Source: Hordeum vulgare subsp. vulgare (taxonomy: Eukaryota; Streptophyta; Magnoliopsida; Poales; Poaceae). From it: a DNA stretch of 64,000 nt. The position numbers were made by a program, and so were the translations under genes. Position 1 is the stretch's first letter. Each line of letters begins with the position of its first letter. Shown one piece after another: positions 21,715-33,717 of the stretch. The stretch is taken from the NCBI RefSeq assembly GCF_904849725.1, contig NC_058518.1:394989581-395053580 (forward strand), read 5' to 3'. Below the pieces are notes generated by a model. That model saw only the letters and a program-made list of their open reading frames with translations, did not search any database and was not told the DNA's origin.

Positions 21715-24700
21715 CTATGGTGTAACGTCTATGGGTATCATACCCATCTCCCTCGATGCAATATCTATCACATTTCTTGATAGTCCCTTTGTAAAAGGAT
21801 CTGCCAGGTTTTTGTGTGTTTGAATATACGTAACAGTTATTACTTCGGAGTTTCTCAACTTCCTGATAGATTTCAAACGTCTCTTCACGTGTCTTGATGA
21901 CTTTGCGTTATCCTTAGAATTATTTACTTTAGCGATAACCGTTTGGTTGTCACAATTCATAAGAATAGCCGGTACGGGTTTTTCAACCACAGGCAAGTCC
22001 ATCAGGAGTTCACGCAACCATTCTGCCTCTACAGTGGTTGCGTCTAAAGCTGTTAATTCTGCTTCCATAGTTGACCTTGTCAATATGGTTTGCTTGCAAA
22101 ACCTCCATGACACCGCACCACCTCCATGAGTAAACACATACCCACTTGTAGCGTAGTGTACATCAACATTAGAGATCCAATTTGAATCACTATATCCTTC
22201 TAGCACAGCGGGGTCCCCTGAATAGTGAATTCCATAACTCATAGTACCTCTTAGATAGTGCAAGACCCTTTCTAGTGCATGCCAATGATCATTACCCGGG
22301 TTGGACATGAACCTACTCAGTTTGCTCACAACAAAAGAGATGTCTGGTCTTGAAGCGCTAGCTAGGTACATGAGTGAACCGACAATTTGAGAGTATCTTA
22401 ATTGGTCTCCTGTTTCTTTCTTGTTCTTTCTAAGTGTCACGCTGGGATCATAAGGTGTTGGAGAAGGCTTGCTGTCCATAAAGCCGAAATGGCTCAAGAC
22501 CTTCTCAACTTAGTGAGATTGCGTTAGAGTAATCCCACTCTCATCCTTAATAAGTTTGATGTTTAGGATCACATCGGCTTCTCCCAGATCTTTCACGTCA
22601 AAACTCTCTGATAGGAAAGACTTGACCTCATTGACCGCAACAATGTTTGTACCAAAGATCAATATGTCATACACATACAAACATAATATGACATTATTGC
22701 CTCCACCATGGCGATAGTAAACACACCTATCGACCTCATTAATGACAAATCCCGCAGAAGTCAAAGTTCTTTCAAACTTCTCATGCCATTGCTTAGGTGC
22801 TTGTTTCAAACCATACAAAGATTTTAGCAACTTGCACACCCTTTTCTCTTCTCCTTTTACCACAAACCCATCAGGATGATCCATATAAATTTCCTCTTCC
22901 AACTCTCCATTTAGGAAAGTTGTATTTACACCCGAATGGTGGTCATTCTAGCAACAGGTGAATAGGTGTCAAAGTAATCTTCACCTTCTTTCTGAGTGTA
23001 GCCCTTGGCCACAAGTCGCGCCTTGTACTTATCAATAGTACCATCAGGCCTTAACTTCTTTTTGAACACCCATTTACAACCCACAAGTTTACAACCATAA
23101 GGTCGTTCAGTTAACTCCCAAGTTCCATTAGAAAGAATTGAGTCCATCTCATTATGAACATCTTCTTTCCAATCATCTACATCCGGAGATGCATATGCCT
23201 CTTCAATAGACTTGGGAGTATCGTCCACGAGGTATACGATGAAATCATCACCAAAGGATTTTGCAACCCTTCGTCTCTTGCTCCTTACAGGAGCTTCATC
23301 ATTATCCTTCTCATGGACTTCCTCGAGTATTTGTTCAATATAATCATCAAATATACTAGATTTAGAATTTAACTCAGAAGAAAATATAGCAATGCTATGC
23401 ATATCTTTCATAGGAAACATATTCTCAAAAAAAGTTGCATCACGAGATTCCATTATAGTATCTACATGCATATCAGGAACCTCAGATTTAACTACTAAAA
23501 ATCTATAAGCAATGCTCCGCTGAGCATAACCCAGAAAAACACAATCCACTGTCTTCGGTCCAAGTTTGCGTTTCTTGGGGATAGGAATATTGACCTTTGC
23601 CAAACATCCCCAAGTGCGCAAATAAGAAAGTGATGGTTTTCTCCGAACCCACTCTTCATAAGGGGTTTTATCTTTATTTTTGTTAGGAACTCTATTTAGG
23701 ACATGACATACAGTCAACAAAGCATCCCCCACCATGCCTTAGATAAACCAGTAGTGTCTAACATAGCGTTCACCAAGTCAGTCAATGTGCGGTTTTTCCT
23801 CTCGGGAATCCCGTTTGATTGGGGCGAATAGGGAGGCGTCCTCTCATGAATGATATCATGTTCCTCACAAAACTAATCAAAAACTTTGGGAAAATATTCT
23901 CCACCACAATCCGAACTAAGACGCTTGATCTTTCTCTCTGGTTGACTTTCAACTTTAGCTTTATAGACCTTAAAGTAATAGAGAGCTTCATCTTTAGTTT
24001 GCAACAAATAAACATAGCAAAATCTAGTCGCATCATCAATCAAAGTCATGAAATATCTCTTTCCACCTTTTGTAAAACACCATTCATCTCACATAGATCA
24101 AAATGTATGAGTTCTAGAGGTGCCAAGTTTCTCTCTTCGTCAGTCGTGTGAGGCCTTCGAGGTTGCTTCGATTGCACACAACTATGGCATTTAGAACCTT
24201 TGGCAAGTGTGAAATTAGGAATTAAACTCATACTGGATAGCCGAGACATTAAACCAAAATTAATATGACATAAACGAGAATGCCAAACACTTGTATCATC
24301 ATTAATACTAGCACAAATTTGGTTTACTGACTTATTGCAAAAATCTGAAAGGGAAAAGAGGAACAAGCCTCCGCACTCATAGCCTTTGCCTATAAATTGT
24401 CCAAATCTTGACTTACTTTATTTGACTCTAAAACTACCTTAAACCCATCTCGACATAGCAGGGAGCCGCTAACTAGATTCTTGTTCATAGTAGGGACATG
24501 CTGCACGTTCCTTAATTGCACGGTCTTTCTTGAAGTAAACTTTAGATCCACCGTGCCAATGCCATGAACAGAAGCATGCGACCCATTCCCCATTAGGACG
24601 GAAGAATCCCTTGCGACCTGATAAGAAGTAAACAAAGAGACATCAGCACACACATGAACGTTAGCTCCTGAATCAATCCACCATGAAGATGATTGAAATA

Positions 24701-25567
24701 CTAAAAGCATAATAGGTAAATTACCATACCCATCAGTATTGCTAGCGGTCACCATGTTGACTATCTTGGAGCTAGTTTTCTCTCTGTGGTCTGCATGTTC
24801 TGAGCATTCCTTGGAAAAGTGTCCGAGTTTACCACTAGCGTAGCACTCTAGCCCAGCCTTGTTGAACTTCTTCTTCTTGAAGGTAGTAGTCTTTATAGGC
24901 TTTGTCGAAAACAGGCTTGTTCTTTCCTTTGTTCTTGTTCTGTGGGAACCTTTGTACCATGTTGGTAGTAGGTTGAACCTCACCTCCTTTCTCAGTAGTG
25001 TCTTCAGCCTGAGCTTTCTCTTCAACATCAAGAGATGCAATTAGATTTGCAACTGATATCTCTTGTCTCTTATGTTTCAGAGAAGCGGAAAAGTTTCTCC
25101 ATGAAGGAGGCAACTTTGCAATCATGCAACGAGCCACAAATTTATCGGGTAGATCACACTTAAGGAGTTCCAGATCCTTCACAATACATTGTATATCATG
25201 AGCTTGTTCAACGACAGAACGGTTATTCACCATCTTGTAGTCGTGAAAATTTTCCATGATGTACAGTTCACTGCCTGCATCTGTAACACCGAATTTAGCA
25301 TTCAGTGCATCCCACAATGTCTTTCCATCTTGTATGTGCATGTACACATCACCCAGACGGTCAGCAAGAACACTCAAAATGCATCCCACAAACATAGTGT
25401 TGGCTTCCTGGAACTTTCTCTGATTTTCATCAGAAGCTCCCTCTAGCATGCCAGCACTAACATGGAAAACTTTCAGAGCAGTAAGCCAGGGCGTGGATCT
25501 CACTTCCCACCTCTTAAAGTGCACCGGTAAACTTATCCGGCGTCAGTGCATCAGCAAATCCAGCCAT
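21715..25567 (-). pseudogene. Copia A gag-pol, multiply broken
   Basis: Gag starts at 25567 (MAGFADALTPDKFTG), shifts frame near 25515-25524 and continues to about 24835. The zinc knuckle (CYASGKLGHFSKEC, about 24950) has lost its second Cys. The protease active site WWIDSG follows. The integrase zinc-binding part (24046-24366, HSRLCH then CHSC) ends in a frameshift and the catalytic core is split. 22926-23735 carries the integrase C-terminal part and the start of reverse transcriptase (WVFKKKLRPDGTI, ARLVAKGYTQKEG). A short deletion joins MTTIRV to TTFLNGEL, removing the segment that normally holds the first catalytic Asp. 22510-22902 carries [13 protein letters not shown] and an altered active site, YVYD instead of YVDD. 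21715-22497 is RNase H, with SRPDISF, STMEAELTAL and a C-terminal HKNLADPFTKGL. No enzyme activity is expected from this copy. Confidence 0.9.
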
Positions 25568-25616
25568 AGTTAACTCAGAAAATTGCCTACAATTAGGTTT
25601 TTGGATTGTTGGAAGA

Positions 25617-26147
25617 TTAGGCAAGTTCATGATTAATTCCACTAAATAATTCATGACTAAAATGGAAAATAGCATGCAAAACTCTAGCAATCCGGCAGAG
25701 CAACTGAACATGCATAACATCACCGCCCAAGAAGCAGCAACTACAACGATCAACATAAACAGATTACACGTAACGTACTGTTAGTTAGTTGCAGCAGGAG
25801 CGACTGTGTTGATGATGATGTTGGTGACGATCCTTTGTTGATGGCGATGTAGACGACGATGAGTAGCACCGCCTGACTTGGATGGTAGACGACTCGTGGT
25901 GATGAATTTGAGCAGTCGCACAAAGTGCTTCCCAACAGCCTAATTCGTCCTCTCCCGGTGCAGGATCACAAAGACGGACGGTTCCGGAGACCTGCTCCCT
26001 CGCACGCCTATGCACGCCGGCGTTCGACATGACGTAGACTACGATGGCGACGCAAGTAGTGAGACGAGGCAAAATCCTAGATGTTTTTTCGGTGTGTCTT
26101 TGGCTGACCACGGTAAGCAGTATATATAGGAGGACCAAGGTCAATTC
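25617..26147 (-). repeat. 5' LTR of Copia A, truncated by insertion
   Basis: Collinear with about 20217-20750 of the left LTR, including the TATA box (26121-26128), with scattered substitutions. It stops at AATTC (26143-26147), the expected left target duplication of the Angela-type element. Confidence 0.9.
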
Positions 26148-27924
26148 TGTTGGGGAACGTTGCATGGGAAACAAAAAATTCCTACGCACACGAAGACGTA
26201 TCATGGTGATGTTCATCTACGAGAGGAGATCAGATCCACATACCCTTGTAGATTGCTAAGTGGGAAGCGTTAAGAAACGCGGTTGATGTAGTGGTACAGC
26301 TTCGTGATTCAAATCACCATCGTCCCACGATCCGTTCCGATCTAGCGCCGAACGGACGGCACCTCCGCGTTCAGCACACGTACAGCTCGATGACGATCTC
26401 GGCCTTTTTGACCCAGCAAGTGAGATGGAGAAGTAGATGAGTTCTCCGGCAGCGTGACGGCGCGCCGCTGGTGGTGGTGATCTACTCCTGCAGGGCTCCG
26501 CTCGAGCTCCGCAGAAATCCGATCTAGAGGAAGAACTACGTGGTATAGATTTGAGTTGCACGTGGCAAAGTTGTGTCTCAAAAGCCCTAAAACCACCAAT
26601 ACATATAGGAGGATGGGAGGGGCTAGCCTTGGGGATCAAGGGATCCCCAAGGGCACCGGCCGATGGGAGGAGGTGGACTCCCACCCCAATTCGGTTTGGG
26701 GGAAGGAGTCCACTCCTTCCTTCCCACCTCCCTCTTTCCTTGTTTTTTTTCTTTTCCTTTGGTTTTTTCCACTTGTGGCGCCATAGACCTCTCGGGCTGG
26801 CCTCACCAGCCCACTAAGGGCAGGTACGCCACCCTAGGGTTACTGGGCTCACTCCCGGGTGGGTGGGCCCCTCCCGGTGAACACCCGGAACCCATTTGTC
26901 ACTCCCGATACACTCCCGGTAATGCCCGGAAACTTTCTGGTGACCAAATGAAACCATCCTATATATCAATCTTCGTTTCCGGACCATTCCGGAAACCCTC
27001 GTGATGTCCGTGATCTCATCCAGGACTCCGAACAAACTTCGGTCACCAACACATATAACTCAACTATACTAAAACATCATCGAACCTTAAGTGTGCAGAC
27101 CCTGCGGGTTCGAGAACTATGTAGACATGACCCGAGACACTCCTTGGTCAATATCCAATAGCGGGACCTGGATGTCCATATTGGATCCAACATATTCTAC
27201 GAAGATCTTATCGGTTGAACCTTTGTGCCAAGGATTCATATAATCCCGTGTGTTACTTGCCCGAGATTTGATCGTCGGTATCCCTATACCTATTTCAATC
27301 TCGTTACCGACAAATCTCTTTACTCGTTCCATAATACAAGATCCCGTGACTTACACTTGAGTCAGATTGCTTGAAAGTCTTGTATGTGATGTTGTATTAC
27401 CGAGTGGGACCCAAGATACCTCTTCGTGTGACGAAGTGACAAATCCCAGTCTTGATCCATGCTAATTCATCGGACACCTTCAGAGACACCTGTAGAGCAC
27501 CTTTATAGTCACCCGGTAATGTTGTGACGTTTGATACACACAAGGTATTCCTCCGATGTCAGTAAGTTACATGATCTCATGGTCATAGGAATGAATACTT
27601 GACACGCAGAAAACAATAGCAATAAAATGACACGATCACATGCTATGTTCATAGTTTGCGTCTAGTCCATCACATGATTCTCCTAATCATGTGATCCAGT
27701 TATCAACTGACAACACTTGCATATGATCAGAAAACCTTAACCATCCTTGATCAACTGGCTAGGCAACTAGAGGCTTGCTAGGGACATTTGTTTTGGCTAT
27801 ATATCCACACATGTATCTATGCTTTCATTCAATACAATTATAGCATGGATAATAAACGATTATCTTGAAACAGAAAATATAATAATAACTATTTTATCAT
27901 TGCCTCTAGGGCATATTTCCAACA
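26148..27924 (-). repeat. 3' LTR of the Angela-type Copia (1777 bp)
   Basis: TGTTGG...CCAACA ends, of the length typical for BARE/WIS/Angela LTRs. On the minus strand it is preceded by the polypurine tract AAGTGGGAGAC (plus strand 27925-27935). Confidence 0.95.
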
Positions 27925-27975
27925 GTCTCCCACTTGCACTAGAGTCAATAATATAGTCTCACATCGCTATGTGAT

Positions 27976-29089
27976 TTACATTGGAATGAATCTAACACCC
28001 ATACAGTTATGGTGTTGATCATGCTTCACTCGTGGAAGAGGTTTAGTCAGCGGATCTTCTACATTCAGATCCGTGTGCACTTTGCAAATATTTACGTCCT
28101 CTCCTTCGACGTAGTCGCAGATGAGGTTGAAGCGTGGTCTGATGTGTCTGGTCTTCTTGTGAAACCTTGGTTCCTTTGCTAAAGCAATGGCACCAGTGTA
28201 GTCACAGAACAGAGTTATTGGATTTAGTGCGCTTGGCACAACTCCAAGATCTGTCATGAACTGCTTCATCCAGACACCCTCCTTAGCTGCCTCCAAGGCA
28301 GCCATGTACTCCGCCTCATTGCTTGGAACTGCACGAGCTTACCGAACCCCCATTAAGAATAAATATGTATCCGGTTTGAGACTTAGAGTCATCCGGATCA
28401 GTGTCAAAGCTTGCGTCGACGTAACCCTTTATGATGAGCTCTTCGTCACCTCCATAAACGACAAACATTTCCTTAGTCCTTTTCAGGTACTTCAGAATAT
28501 TCTTGATCGCCGTCCAGTGATCCACTCCTGGATTACTTTCAAACCTGCCTGCCATACTTATGACCAGGTTGACATCCGGTCTAGTGCACAACATTGCATG
28601 CATGATAGACCCTATGGCTGAAGCATAGGGGACGGTACTCATCTTTTCTCTATCTTCCGCAGTTACTGGACACTGAGTCTTACTCAATTTTATACCTTGT
28701 AATACTGGCAAGAACCCCTTCTTGGACTGTTCCATTTTGAACTTCTTCAAAACTTTATCAATCTATGTGCTTTGTGAAAGTCCTATCAGGAGCCTCGATC
28801 TATCCCTATAGATCTTAATGCCTAGAATGTAAGCAGCTTCTCCTAGGTCCTTCATAGGAAAACATTTGTTCAAGTAATCTTTTACGCTCTCTAAAAACTC
28901 CACATTGTTTCCAATCAGCAATATGCCATCCACATATAATATTAGAAACACCACAGAGCTCCCACTCACTTTCTTGTAAATACAAGATTCTCCAACAACT
29001 TGTATAAACCCAAATGCTTTGATCACCTCATCAAAGCGCTTATTCCAACTCCGAGATGCTTGCACCAGTCCATAAATGGATCGCTGGAG
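27976..29089 (-). pseudogene. Angela-type pol, 3' part: reverse transcriptase end and RNase H
   Basis: Three broken frames. 28763-29065 is the reverse transcriptase palm with FLILYVDGILLIGN, where the usual YVDD is YVDG, and a CFPMKDLGEA block. 28316-28750 covers the connection and start of RNase H (CTRPDVN, GYVDASFDTDPDDSKSQTGY). 27976-28305 covers the RNase H end (KTRHIRPRFNLICDYVEG, VHTDLNVEDPLTKPL). Frameshifts separate all three, and the junction near 28310-28320 falls in the block with the catalytic Glu. The 5' continuation is at 43440 because F1 splits the codons of KVCKLQ. Confidence 0.92.
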
Positions 29090-29094
29090 CTTGC

Positions 29095-30604
29095 AGATAC
29101 GTCTCCAACGTATCTATAATTTTTTATGGTTCCATGCTATTATCTTGTCAAACTTTGGATGTTTTATATGCCTTTTATATCTTTTTTTGGACTAACTAAT
29201 TAACTCAGTGGCAAGTGCCAATTCCTGTTTTTTTTCGTGTTTTTGACCCTTTTCAGAGGAGGATTTTAAACGGTGTCCAAACGGAATAAAACTTCCGAAA
29301 ATACTTTTTCCGGAATAGAAGATACGCACGGGACATGAGAACCAAGGCAGGGGCCACCAAGGGACCCCACAAGCCCCCTAGGCACGGCCAGGGGGGCCCG
29401 CGCCTAGCAGGCTTGTGGGCCCCCTGTGGCTCGTCTTCCCTACCTCTTCCGCCTATAAATTCCTAAAAATTCCCAAAACTGCGAGAGAGATCCATGAAAA
29501 TACTTTTCCGCTGCCGCAAGCTTCTGTCTCCGCAAGATCCCATCTGGGGCACGTTCTGGTGCCCTGCCGGAGGGGGGATTCGGATACAGAGGGCTTCTTC
29601 ATCAACACCATGACCTCTCCGATGATGCGTGAGTAATTCACCATAGACCTTCGGGTCCATAGCTAGTAGCTAGATGGCTTCTTCTCTCTCTTGGATCTTC
29701 AATACAAAGTTCTCCATGATCTTCATGGAGATCTATCCGATGTAATCTTCTTTGCGGTGTGTTTGTCGAGATCCGATGAATTGTGGATTTATGATCAGAT
29801 TATCTATGAATCTTATTTGAGTTTCTTCTGATCTCTTATATGCATGATTTCATATCCTTGTAACTCTCTTCGAGTTGTGGGTTTTGTTTGGCCAACTTGA
29901 TCTATGATTCTTGCAATGGGAGAAGTGCTTGGTTTTGGGTTCATACTGTGCGGTGACCTCACCCAGTGACAGAAGGGGTAGCGAGGCACGCATCGTGTTG
30001 TTGCCATCAAGGGTAAAAAGATGGGGTTTACATCATTGGTTTGAGTTTATCCCTCTACTCATGTCATCTTGCTTAAGGCGTTACTCTGTTTGTCATGAAC
30101 TCAATACACTAGATGCATGCTGGATAGCGGTCGATGTGTGGAGTAATAATAGTAGATGCAGAAAGTATTGGTCTACTTGTCTCGGACGTGATGCCTATAT
30201 GTATGATCATTGCCTTAGATATCGTCATGACTTTGCGCGGTTCTATCAATTGCTCGACAGTAATTTGTTCACCCACCGTATTATTTGCTATTTTGAGAGA
30301 AGCCTCTAGTGAACACTATGGCCCCCGGGTCTACATCACACCATATTTTCAGCCTTACGCTTTTACTTCGCTGCACTTTCCGCCTTCATATCTCACTTTG
30401 CAATCAATCTTGAAGGGATTGACAACCCCTTTATAGCGTTGGGTGCAAGCTCTTTTGTGTTTGCGCAGGTACTTTGGACTTGACCTCGATTCTCCTACTG
30501 GATTGATACCTTGGTTCTCAAACTGAGGGAAATACTTACTCTCCTGTGCTGCATCATCCTTTCCTCTTCAAGGGAAAAAACCAACGCAAGCTCAAGAGGC
30601 AGCA
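29095..30604 (+). repeat. 5' LTR of F1 (1510 bp)
   Basis: Starts AGATACGTCTCCAACG (first base T to A compared with the 3' LTR) and ends CAAGAGGCAGCA. The TATA box TATAAAT is at 29454-29460. Confidence 0.92.
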
Positions 30605-30614
30605 GAAGGATTTC

Positions 30615-30632
30615 TGGTGCCGTTGCCGGGGA
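30615..30632 (+). promoter_or_regulatory. F1 primer-binding site (tRNA-Asp type), first copy
   Basis: TGGTGCCGTTGCCGGGGA, ten bases after the LTR. It differs by one base from the site complementary to the 3' end of tRNA-Asp. A second copy, TGGCGCCGTTGCCGGGGA, is at 30677-30694. Confidence 0.88.
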
Positions 30633-30676
30633 GGAGTATCAAGTCAAGAATAGTCTCCCATCAACGTGCCAATTTC

Positions 30677-30694
30677 TGGCGCCGTTGCCGGGGA
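30677..30694 (+). promoter_or_regulatory. F1 second primer-binding-site copy, exact match
   Basis: A perfect Athila-type tRNA-Asp site lies 62 bp downstream of the first, in a local duplication of the TTTCTGG(T/C)GCCGTTGCCGG block. Confidence 0.8.
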
Positions 30695-30924
30695 GGATCA
30701 AGTCAAGAACTCATCCAAGTAAGTGTCGCAAACTCATCTCTTGCATTTACTTTCTTGCCTCTCGTTTTCCTCTCCCCCACTTCTGAAAAACAAAAATTTA
30801 CAAAAATATTTGCCTTTTTCGTTTGCCTTTTTCGTTCACCCTTTCTTTCGCTTGCTTTCTATTTGCTTGTGTTGCCATGTGCCTTCAATATGCTTGCATC
30901 TTCGCTTGCTGAAAATCTATTGAT

Positions 30925-31673
30925 ATGGATCCTCATCCACTTGCTAATCTCTTTAAGAGATCCAATTATGTTGATCCAATTGCTAGTGAGTTGAGTGCAC
31001 TTGACTTTCTCTATGGAGTTTTGCTTGAGATGCGTGAATCTAAAAATCATGATGAAGAAATTTATGAAGTGATTCAGAGGGCTCCTTGAATGAAAAGCAT
31101 GATTGCAATGATTTCATTATAAATTCTATTAATGACAATCATGCTAAAAATATGCAAAACACTAAGCTTGGGGATGCTAGTTTTGCTTTGTCCACTACTT
31201 GTTGCAAAGATCATGATTGAGGCGATGACTTTTATTATGATCTTGAAAAATTGTTTAAGCCTCATGATGAATATGATATTTGCAATAATATTGAAAGTGG
31301 GTTTGGAGAAGTCATGACTTTAGTTGATGACAATCCCACCATTTTTGAAGAGCGTCAACTTTGCATGCATGTGGATCATGAAAAGAATATCCTTTGTGAT
31401 AGCTATATTGTTGAATTTGATTATGATCCCATGTTTAATTGCTATGAGAGAGGAAAATATCGTGGTAGAAACTTTCATGTTACCAATTCACCTCTCGTTA
31501 TGTTGAGATTGATATTGTCTCTTTCTTCTTCCTTGCATATGGTAACTATTGGTTGTCTTGACAATCTGTTTTCCAATAAAATGCCTATGCATAGGAAGTA
31601 TGTTAGACTTAGATGTGATTTTCACATGCTTTATGATGCTCTCGTTGTGCTTCAATCCTTGTCTATTGTGTGA
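30925..31673 (+). pseudogene. F1 ORF of unknown function, frameshifted
   Basis: Starts at ATG 30925 (MDPHPLANLFKRSNY) after a pyrimidine-rich leader. The first 54 codons end at TGA 31087. The frame then shifts and continues as NEKHDCNDFI, with a further in-frame TGA near 31217, then runs open to 31673. The remainder is acidic, rich in Asp, Glu and His, with a KRxSFVxxSYIVEFDYDP-like stretch (here CDSYIVEFDYDPM) and a basic end (MPMHRKYVRLRC). It has no zinc knuckle, protease or polymerase motif. It sits exactly where gag sits in F2. I recall similar ORFs in other Triticeae non-autonomous Athila-like elements but know no function. A highly diverged gag-like structural protein is possible. Confidence 0.6.
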
Positions 31674-33712
31674 GCATCATTGAACTATCAATGCCTAGCT
31701 AAGGGCGTTAAACAATAGCGCTTGTTGGGAGGCAACCCAATGAATTTATCTTTTTCTTTCTGTTTTGTTGTGTCCACACCATCATAATTCTGTTATGATT
31801 GTGTTTTTTGTGTTTCCTTTTGTGTTTGAGCCAAGCAAAACCTTTATGACTAGTTTTGGTGATGGTTATTTGATCCTGCTGGAAAAAGACAAAAACTTTT
31901 CGCTCACGAGATTATTTTTCATTTTTATTCAGAAAGAGATTTTGAGTTGATTCTTTTTCCTGCTTGTTTATATGCCTTTTTACCAGGGAGTCATAATTGT
32001 TCAGAATTTTGAGGTACCAGAAGTATACAGATTGCTACAGACTGGTCTGTTTTTGACAAATTCTGTTTTTTGTTGAGTTGGTTGCTTGTTTGGATGAAAC
32101 TATGGATAGTATCGGGGGTTACTAGCCGTGTAAAAGTGAGAATACAGTAATCTAACACCAATATAAATAGAAATCAAGATTGCTACAATACCTACAGAGG
32201 TGGTAGTTTGTTTTCTTGTGCTAATGATATCACGAGTTTCTGTTTAAGTTTCGTGTTGTGAAGTTTTCAAGTTTTGGGTGATGTTCTCATGGACAAACGG
32301 ATAAAGAGTGGAAAGAGCTCAAGCTTGGGGATGACCAAGGCATCCCAAGCCAAATTCAAGGACCCCAAAAAGCCTAAGCTTGGGGATGCCCCGAGAAGGC
32401 ACCCCCTCTTTCGTCTTCAATCCATCGGTAACATTACTTGGAGCTATATTTTTATTCACCACATGATATGTGTTTTGCTTGGAGCGTCTTGTATCATAGG
32501 AGTCTTTTCTTTTTGTTGCGTCACAATCATCCTTTCTGCACACCTTTTGAGAGAGACATGCACTCATCGTGAATTTTCTAGAATGCTCATTGTGCTTCAC
32601 TTATATCTTTTGAGCTAGACCATTTTGCTCTATGTGCTTCACTTAGATATTTTAGAGCATGGCGGTGCGTAACTTGGTAGTTGGATTATGCTATGAAAGT
32701 AGTCCCAAAGGTGATAGGTACCCAAAGAGGATACAAAAACTTCCATCTTCATGTGCATTGAGTAGAAAGAGAAATTTGATTTCTCTCAATTAGTTTTGAG
32801 ACGTGGATTTGGTAATATTAAGAGTTATGTTAGTAGGGTGTTGTGAATCTAGAAATAATTGTGTTGAACTTAATGATTCCCGTAACATGCACGTATGGTG
32901 AACCGCTATGTTAGTAAGTCGGAGCATAATTGATCTATTGTTTGTCATCCTTTGTGTTGCGGTCGGGATCGCGCGATGGTTAACACCTACCAACCCTTCC
33001 CCTAGGAGTATGCGTTTAGCACTTTGTTTCGATTACTAATAAAAACTTTCGCAATAAGTATGTGAGTTCTTCATGACTAATGTGAGTCCATGGTATAGAC
33101 GCACTTTCACCTTCCACCATTGCTAGCCTCTCTAGTACCGCGCAATTTTCGCGGGTGCACAAACCCACCATATGCCTCCCTCAAAACAACCACCATACCT
33201 ACCAACTATGGCATTTTCATAGCCATTCCGAGATATATTGCCATGCAACTCCCACCGTTCCGTCTCATGACTTGTGTCGTCACTCTCATATTGCCATTGC
33301 ATGATCGTAAATTAGCTAGCGAGATGTTTAACGTCATACGCCAAGCTAGATCGTTGCACATCCCGGTACACTGCTGGAGGCATTTCCTATAGAGTCATCA
33401 TCGTTCTAAGCTTTGAGCTCTGAGTAAATAAAAGTGTGATGATCATCATTTTAGAGCATTGTCCCATGTGAGGAAATTAAAAAAAATGAGGCCAAAGTTG
33501 CCCACAATAAAATAAAAAATAATAGAAAAAGAGGCCCAAGAGCCCAAACAAAAAAAAGAGAGAAAGAGAGAAGGGACAATGCTACTATCTTTTCCACACT
33601 TGTGCTTCATAATAGCACCATGTTCTTCATGATTGAGAGCCTCTCGTTTTGTTACCACCATATATTAGTGGGAATCTTTATTATATAACTTGGCTTGTAT
33701 ACTCCAGTGATG
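31674..33712 (+). other. F1 3' internal region (first part), non-coding
   Basis: Contains a conserved stem-loop candidate (31695-31740), internal copies of the polypurine-tract motif (32321, 32376) and sequence collinear with 37780-39022 of F2. No gene seen. It is interrupted at 33717 by F2 and resumes at 41292. Confidence 0.75.
31695..31740 (+). ncRNA. Conserved hairpin block shared by F1 and F2 (F1 copy)
   Basis: CTAGCTAAGGGCGTTAAAC followed by TTGTTGGGAGGCAACCCAA. TTGGG/CCCAA arms, or alternatively GTTG/CAAC arms, can pair. Nearly identical to 37726-37773 in F2 although the upstream coding sequences are unrelated. A role in RNA packaging, dimerisation or translation control is inference. 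Confidence 0.45.
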
Positions 33713-33717
33713 GGCTT

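Larger units (their letters stand above)
20217..26147 (-). mobile_element. Copia A: LTR retrotransposon, right LTR interrupted
   Basis: Two copies of one LTR flank a degraded Copia gag-pol on the minus strand. The left (3') LTR is complete and the right (5') LTR is cut at 26147 by the Angela-type insertion, so the rest lies beyond the window. Domain order along the minus strand is gag, zinc knuckle, protease, integrase, reverse transcriptase, RNase H, as in Copia. The family name is not clear to me. Confidence 0.88.

Noticed and set aside
23819..24151. Plus-strand frames within Copia A and other elements
   Set aside because: They are antisense shadows of recognisable minus-strand integrase and reverse transcriptase sequence and lack splice or promoter context.
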